Assembly: GCF_033568475.1 (NCBI RefSeq)
Contig: NW_027331831.1
Location: 3,782,001-3,846,000, forward strand
Direction of reading: 5' to 3'
DNA from: Henckelia pumila
Lineage: Eukaryota; Streptophyta; Magnoliopsida; Lamiales; Gesneriaceae
Length of the DNA: 64,000 nucleotides
In this document: one piece after another, positions 58,655 to 64,000 of the stretch
How positions within the stretch are numbered: position 1 is the first letter of the stretch
Layout of the letters: every line of letters begins with the position of its first letter
Translations under genes and position numbers: made by a program
The notes under the pieces: model-generated
What the model saw: only the letters and a program-made list of their open reading frames with translations
Databases searched by the model: none
Told to the model about the DNA's origin: nothing

Positions 58655-59542
58655 GCTTCGTGAGGTATTTTCATGTGGGATTTGCTGTTGAAGCAAGAAA
58701 TAAGCTTGGATAGAGGTAGTTCGATCTTTTATATTTCCCTGGGCAATTCATTTTCAAGGGCCTATACATTGTGACAGGTGAAGGCAAAAACATACGATAA
58801 CTAGGCCTATTTCGGGTCCTCGTTTCCTTATCTACCGAAATATGTTCACACAATTGCTGATCTTTACGTCGAAACTGTGAAATGCCACATCGAATGCGTT
58901 TGCTTAGTAGCATGAACATGTTAGCACGAATTTTGTCACTTGTAACAATGGCAGATTGAGAGTTGCATCCCGAATTCGTCGTCTTTTACGAGTCTGCAGG
59001 ACTTATCTGCGCATCAGGTCAGTGTTGAGTTCTGCAACCGGCCGTGGATAAAATTTCAGGTATCACGAGTCTTGTAAATATATTTAGAATATTTCTTGAA
59101 TACTACATCGTCTTCTTTGGGCAATTTCTTGAGGAAAAGCGTTTGCATTTGGATTTTGCTTCATGACCTAAGCCATTCAGGAGCTATATCATTTTTTTTT
59201 TCCTTCTTTCGTCAAGTAATTAGAATTGGTTTGATGCTTCTTTATGTTTTCAGATGATTATTAATTCTTGTTTTAATTCAAACTTCTTTGGGGATTTGAC
59301 AAGTAGTATCAAATCTCAAATATTGTCGCAACATGTCTTTTGTTATTAGTGGTTATATAATTGACTAGGAAAATTATGAAATTCATAAATTTAAATTATC
59401 AACAACAATAATATCAGTAAATAAGAAGAAGAGGGCTAATAGAGAAGGATTTAAAGAATCTTACAATTTCACATATCATTTAAAATATCGATCATAAAAT
59501 ATATATTTTATTGTTGGTATTTCAAACCTTGATCATGTAAAG

Positions 59543-59548
<6 letters not shown>

Positions 59549-59586
<38 letters not shown>
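59549..59586. repeat. (AT)19 microsatellite
   Basis: An uninterrupted AT run of 38 bp. Confidence 0.95.
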
Positions 59587-59591
<5 letters not shown>

Positions 59592-59808
59592 TTATTGTAG
59601 TATTTCATTTAATTATGAAGACTAATTAATGTACTGCAAATAAATATTAGAAAAATTCAAAGAAAGTCTAGACATTTTGAATGATGAATAATGGGATAAA
59701 TAAAATAGATATATGATAATAGTTTAAAAAATATCGATAAAATTACTTAAATATAAAATTAAGTGAAGATATAGGACAAATGAAATGGATTAAAAACTCT
59801 TGAAAGTG

Positions 59809-59810
<2 letters not shown>

Positions 59811-59883
<73 letters not shown>
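59811..59883. repeat. (TAA)24 microsatellite
   Basis: About 24 perfect TAA repeats. The poly-Asn frame across it is only a consequence of the repeat. Confidence 0.95.
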
Positions 59884-59886
<3 letters not shown>

Positions 59887-61756
59887 ATATTAATTCGTAA
59901 CAAAAACTTTTATTTATTTATTTTATTTATTTTTTTGGTTGGGGGCGGAGGAGGTTGTGTTTATTTAACAGAGTTATCAATTAGATGTTAAATCACTAAC
60001 AAACATTTCGTTCGCGTGGAGAATTTCTGTTCTATGTCCAATTGACCTATTCTGCCACCGCTCCTCACGAAAGAATGAAGTGGTCGAATTTTTTTAACAA
60101 AACATTTGATTCTCATTTCCTTTGAACTGAGGAGTAATTTCATTAAATTTCTTGAACGTATTGACATCGTTGGTTTCATGTCTCGAATTTCAATAATTAT
60201 TGATCATGCCTGGATAGCAAGGTCAACTGTTCAAAGTTCGGGTCGACAATAACAAAGTTGGAGTTCATGTTTTTCACTGATGGATTACAAGTCAAGTAGA
60301 TTTTATTGGTTTGCAACATGATTTTAAATTATGGGATAATATTGGAAAAGACAAGGGCAAGATTCACTTTCCTCCAGATCTTTAATCATGAGAACTTCGG
60401 GTGTAACATGTGAGATTCGGTCTTATCGATGCTATCCGTTGGAACAGTGCCCAATAGAATATCCAATTATCCAACTTTTTTGCACGCCAGATATGCGTAA
60501 TAAGATTAGTTGTTGCGACCATAAATTATGCAGTCATGTTGGATCTTTTAACATGAACATTTCAAACGAGATATAAGAAATGTTTGGGATTGCTTCTAAG
60601 AACGTTTTCTTAAATATAAGTATGATCGATATAATGCCGATTTTATAATAACTAACCTTTATTCATATAAACTTTTTTGTACCATAGGCATAGAATGTCG
60701 AAATACATTGTACTTGTATGAAAAAGAGTTGGACAAATCAGATGCATGGCTAGCCTTATATCATAAAATGTGCCCGCCGTTCCTGAGATAAAATTGGACA
60801 AGTTTAATTCGGTGAGGTCGGTTATGATGACAGCATAATTCTACCGACTTTAATTGACTAAAAAACATATCCATAAGGATGGAGGTGGAAATAAGTTTAA
60901 GAACTTAGTAATTTTATTATTTATTATATTATATTCTAATTATCATTATATAATATATGACCATAATCTATAATACTTTTTCAAATGAAAAGAACTCACC
61001 GGATCAGGGGAATTAGGACGACAAGTCACAAGAATCATCGCAAAAACCAAGACTGGTTCAGTGGTCATAATTAAGATGACAATAACCAAAAGAATCGATC
61101 ATTAAGATAAACATTTCTTGCAAAACTGAAAACCTACTAGGCTACTAATATTTACAAATGTTAATGATTTGTGTGTGGCACAATCAAGTTTAAACTTGCA
61201 AAAACCAAAACCCAACCAAGTGAACCAACAACAAATCATTAGCTTTCTGGATATTGGGGACTCCAACGAAACATAAGGCCAGTTGAAACATACTGCTGAA
61301 CTCAATGATAGATAGCATCACCGGTTAAGAGGCAGAGCCAGAGGCTGGCGTTCTCGATGGCGAGCTTGATTCCTTGAGGGCCTGTATTCAACAAGTTCCA
61401 ATTCGCAAGCATGTTCATTTACACTTTCAAGCAGTAATTAACATAAGCCTAAACACAATTGAGCAAGAAAAAGGAGGAAGAGCACGCTAGGATCAACAAC
61501 TCATGGAGATGGAAAGACATAATTCTCTCATTCATATTCAGAAGAGCTGTAACTATATAAACAAAATTCGACAACCAGATTAAGCAAGAAAGACTGATAA
61601 CGTGTTAACTTCTTCATAGACAAGGTAAACCCGAATAAACAATATTCTTCTACCAAGAAGCAGCAAGCCTTCACTGCTCCAACTGTCCTACCATTTCGAA
61701 CCATCTAAACAAAACTACACAAATCCACAGTCTGTTAAATCGATTCCAGAACAGGC

Positions 61757-62959
61757 TCACAAGTCCTCTCCAATTCCGAAAGCAAAAGCACTCTGTATAC
61801 CAACCAACACATCATCATCCCCTTCGAAAAACTCCACTCCACCTCCATCATCCTTATTCGTCGAGCCTCCGAAAGCAAACTTGGAATCCTCATTCCCATT
61901 CACATTTAAATCCCTCTCTGCCCCAACATCATTCATGGTATGCGTAACATTCCTATCAATTCTATTGCCTCTCCCCATCAACTTCTTTGAAATCAATGCC
62001 ACAGATTTTCTCCTACGCCCGGTCTCCTTCACACCATTCTCCGTGGACCTACGGCCACGACTTTCGGGTTTTTCAGCCTCGGTATCCATACATTTACTCA
62101 TGAACCCACTACTACTAGCTTCACCTACAGATCTCTTCTTTTTACCTCGACCAGGATGTTGAAATTCATTATTATCTTCGACTTCTTTAGCTTCATAAGC
62201 AGTACCCCAAGTTCCCTCGGTATTACATTTATCTTTAACATTGCTTCCTGGAATCGTGTACCCAAATGGTAACCACAGAACTTCTCCATTTACATCCCCA
62301 TTGGTTTTACGCAACTCTAGTGGCATAAACCCCGGACACCAGTAATGCCCCTTTTCAATCAGCTCCGCTGGTGGCGCTCCAACCGCCACCGCGTGAAACC
62401 CTCTTCCACAGCTCCCATTCGTGCACCTCAAACAGCAGTCCTCAAAAACCCTTTCATACTGGTACACGTAGTAGCAGTAAGGGCACACTGTCCAAAACGC
62501 ATCACCGCCATTTTCTGACGGACAGCCACTCAAATTCCTCATCAACTCTCCATCGAATCGAGCCTTTTCCAAAGGGTTAGATAGCACGGACCACCCTTTG
62601 AGAACAGCCTCATAAGCTTCGGAAGAATTCGGGTACGGGTTCACATTCGGGTCCAAAATGGACGTTAGGGTTTTGAAGCTGGACCCAATTTGGTCAGTGT
62701 CGGACTCGAAGCGAGGTAGATTGAAAATGGTGTAGTAATCGGGAAGTGTAGGTGTGATTTTGGGGACGGAGAGAACGGAAGCTATGGAGAGGATTTTGGT
62801 GGGGCCGGAGTGAGTCGGTTCCGATTCCTTCGCGCGTAAGGCGTACGACTGGCAGTCGGCGAAGCTCCGATGCTCGAGAAAATAAACCGCTGCGGCGAGG
62901 TAGCGGCGGGTCTCCGGTTTGGCATCCTCTTGACCCGGTGAAGAATTTCGGGTACCCAT
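61757..62959 (-). CDS. DnaJ-like (J-like) zinc-finger protein, single exon
   Basis: This is an intron-less 400-aa protein. ATG 62959 (MGTRNSSPGQ) is chosen because the upstream extension starts at TTG and looks untranslated. Residues 16-45 form a helical start typical of plant J proteins of this group (RRYLAAAVYFLEHRSF). A J-like domain spans about 73-137 (LPDYYTIFNLPRF...EAYEAVLKGWSVLSNPLEKARFDGEL). The HPD tripeptide that stimulates Hsp70 is replaced by LDPN (102-105), so canonical co-chaperone activity is doubtful. A CxxC pair follows (C159/C162 and C176/C179, in FWTVCPYCYYVYQYER), then a basic, nuclear-localisation-like tail and an acidic end. Plants have many such J-like zinc-finger proteins of unknown function. 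Confidence 0.85.
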   Translation of the reverse strand: MGTRNSSPGQEDAKPETRRYLAAAVYFLEHRSFADCQSYALRAKESEPTHSGPTKILSIASVLSVPKITPTLPDYYTIFNLPRFESDTDQIGSSFKTLTSILDPNVNPYPNSSEAYEAVLKGWSVLSNPLEKARFDGELMRNLSGCPSENGGDAFWTVCPYCYYVYQYERVFEDCCLRCTNGSCGRGFHAVAVGAPPAELIEKGHYWCPGFMPLELRKTNGDVNGEVLWLPFGYTIPGSNVKDKCNTEGTWGTAYEAKEVEDNNEFQHPGRGKKKRSVGEASSSGFMSKCMDTEAEKPESRGRRSTENGVKETGRRRKSVALISKKLMGRGNRIDRNVTHTMNDVGAERDLNVNGNEDSKFAFGGSTNKDDGGGVEFFEGDDDVLVGIQSAFAFGIGEDL

Positions 62960-63106
62960 TTTTGGGAACAAATAAAACCGTACTGGCTCAAAATAACATT
63001 CTCGGTAAATGCCTCTCAGATATCTCGACCTAAATACCACGTATGGACTATGGATCGAACCGATATTTGTAATATTTAAAAATACGTTATCAAGATTTAA
63101 TTCCAA

Positions 63107-63700
63107 AATTGCTGGTGTAGATTTCGTATTGACTACAATGCTTATTTATAATTTATAATTGATATTGTTGGAAAAGGTGATCGACGAGCAAACTGTTGGG
63201 AGCTGTTTTTGATATATTTTTTTCGACGTTTAAATCAGATATTTAGATAGAGAGATTACAGTGAGTGTTGTGTGTGAATGAGAGAAATTGAGTGAATCCA
63301 ATAAAATGATCAATCTTGGTATTTTTAGGGAAGGTCACCAGATTTGATGCCATATTTTCTTAACGAAAATCCTTCCTCACAGGGATCATGATCCCGTGAA
63401 TCTCGGCGGGGATCCCGCTTAGTTCTTTCCCTAAAGATGGAAGGTTGAGTCTTTCCTAATGCGAACAAACTCGTCCTACAGGTCGATGGTGACGAGATAA
63501 TCTGGTGAGGGTTAATCATCTCAGGGGCATGATGTGCCGACCTGACTATCTGGCCGACTTGGTTGTTCTACCAACCTGACTGTCTGACTTGTTTTCATTT
63601 TTTTCTTTTAACTTGTAGTTACTTTCATTTTTTTTTTTTTATCTTTTTTATCGATCATAAAAGGATCGATAATAGTATATTATATATAGTATATGATATA
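63107..63700. other. spacer, possibly LTR debris
   Basis: No gene is seen. The stretch at 63250-63600 has repeated CTGACTATCTGGCCGAC and CTGACTGTCTGAC-like phrases and could be a degraded LTR. Poly-T runs follow. Confidence 0.35.
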
Positions 63701-64000
63701 TGTTAGAACCAAATGGGGGGATTTAGGTTCTATTGGCAACTTTAGCAATTTAAAGCGATTATGCAAATACGCAAGCGGAAGACTTAAAACAATTAATAAT
63801 AAGTGCGGTAAATAAATGCGTAATGTAAATAAAGCAGTAAAAGGGATAAGAGATGTTTATGAAAGTTCGACGATAAATCGTCTACGTCTCCCCTTCTTGG
63901 TTAAGATCGATTAACCAAGGATCCACTAGCACTTCGAACGAATTGGCTTTGATGGCTCCAAGATAGCCTTACAACTTGACACGATCACCGCGCCGATACA
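63701..64000. mobile_element. edge of a probable LTR retrotransposon, continues past the window
   Basis: The segment begins TGTTAGAACCAAATGGGG after an AT-rich stretch. It contains ATGCAAATACGCAAGCGGAAG and GTCTACGTCTCCCCTTCTTGG, phrases seen in plant Copia LTRs. Only one end is in view, so family and orientation are not established. Confidence 0.45.

Larger units (their letters stand above)
58655..61756. other. AT-rich spacer between GT47 and J-like genes
   Basis: The GT47 3' UTR extends to perhaps 59100. The rest is AT-rich with two microsatellites and no convincing gene. On the minus strand a short acceptor-flanked frame near 61330-61380 (ALKESSSPSRTPASGSAS then stop) could be a 3' exon or chance, and it is not called. 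Confidence 0.5.

Noticed and set aside
12000-58700. Idea that the two glycosyltransferases, PSD and VAB-like gene form a metabolic cluster
   Set aside because: They belong to unrelated pathways, are far apart and in mixed orientation; ordinary plant gene order explains them.
59549-59883. Dense regular repeats considered as a CRISPR-like array
   Set aside because: Simple microsatellites in a plant genome; no spacers and no cas genes.
59800-59991. Poly-asparagine ORF
   Set aside because: A direct consequence of the (TAA)n microsatellite.

Overview
The window is nuclear DNA of a flowering plant, almost certainly a eudicot. It has AT-rich spacers, spliced genes with GT-AG introns, Ty1/copia and Ty3/gypsy (Tat-lineage) retrotransposons, Tourist-type MITEs and plant-specific gene families. 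The species is not recognisable with confidence; retroelement style hints at an asterid such as Lamiales, which is a weak inference.

Layout. 1-0.9 kb: the 3' part of an AMT2-type ammonium transporter with an in-frame stop. 0.9-8.6 kb: a decayed minus-strand Copia element with both LTRs, PBS and PPT, split inside its gag zinc knuckle by a 2.3 kb solo LTR. 8.6-12 kb: gene-free spacer with short repeats and a hairpin. 12.0-16.1 kb: a five-exon GT8 glycosyltransferase of the PGSIP7/8 type. 16.7-18.5 kb: a TIR-bounded segment holding a broken SDE2-like gene fragment that is itself interrupted by a Tourist MITE. 18.5-19.9 kb: LTR debris. 20.3-30.6 kb: a complete 10.3 kb Tat-lineage gypsy element on the minus strand (TSD GTATT), carrying a three-exon antisense gene and a 45-bp minisatellite. 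31.0-34.9 kb: a CCHC/KH-like RNA-binding protein gene. 36.8-39.0 kb: a VAN3-binding/FORKED-like gene (DUF828 plus PH). 40.0-47.8 kb: mitochondrial-type phosphatidylserine decarboxylase on the minus strand, 13 exons. 49.8-58.7 kb: a GT47 exostosin-type glycosyltransferase whose 6.6 kb intron hosts a second Copia element. 61.8-63.0 kb: a single-exon J-like protein on the minus strand. From 63.7 kb: the edge of another probable LTR element.

The host genes are functionally unrelated (Golgi or endomembrane glycosyltransferases, a phospholipid enzyme, a vein-patterning adaptor, an RNA-binding protein, a J-like protein) and no operon-like or biosynthetic cluster is visible. The most interesting structure is the Tat element's antisense transcription unit, which has its own TATA box, three exons with consistent phases, and a repeat-rich spacer separating it from pol. 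Second is the SDE2 fragment apparently carried in a TIR-bounded unit. I found no clearly undescribed biological system. Exon boundaries were worked out by hand from splice consensus, phase continuity and family knowledge; no alignment was run.
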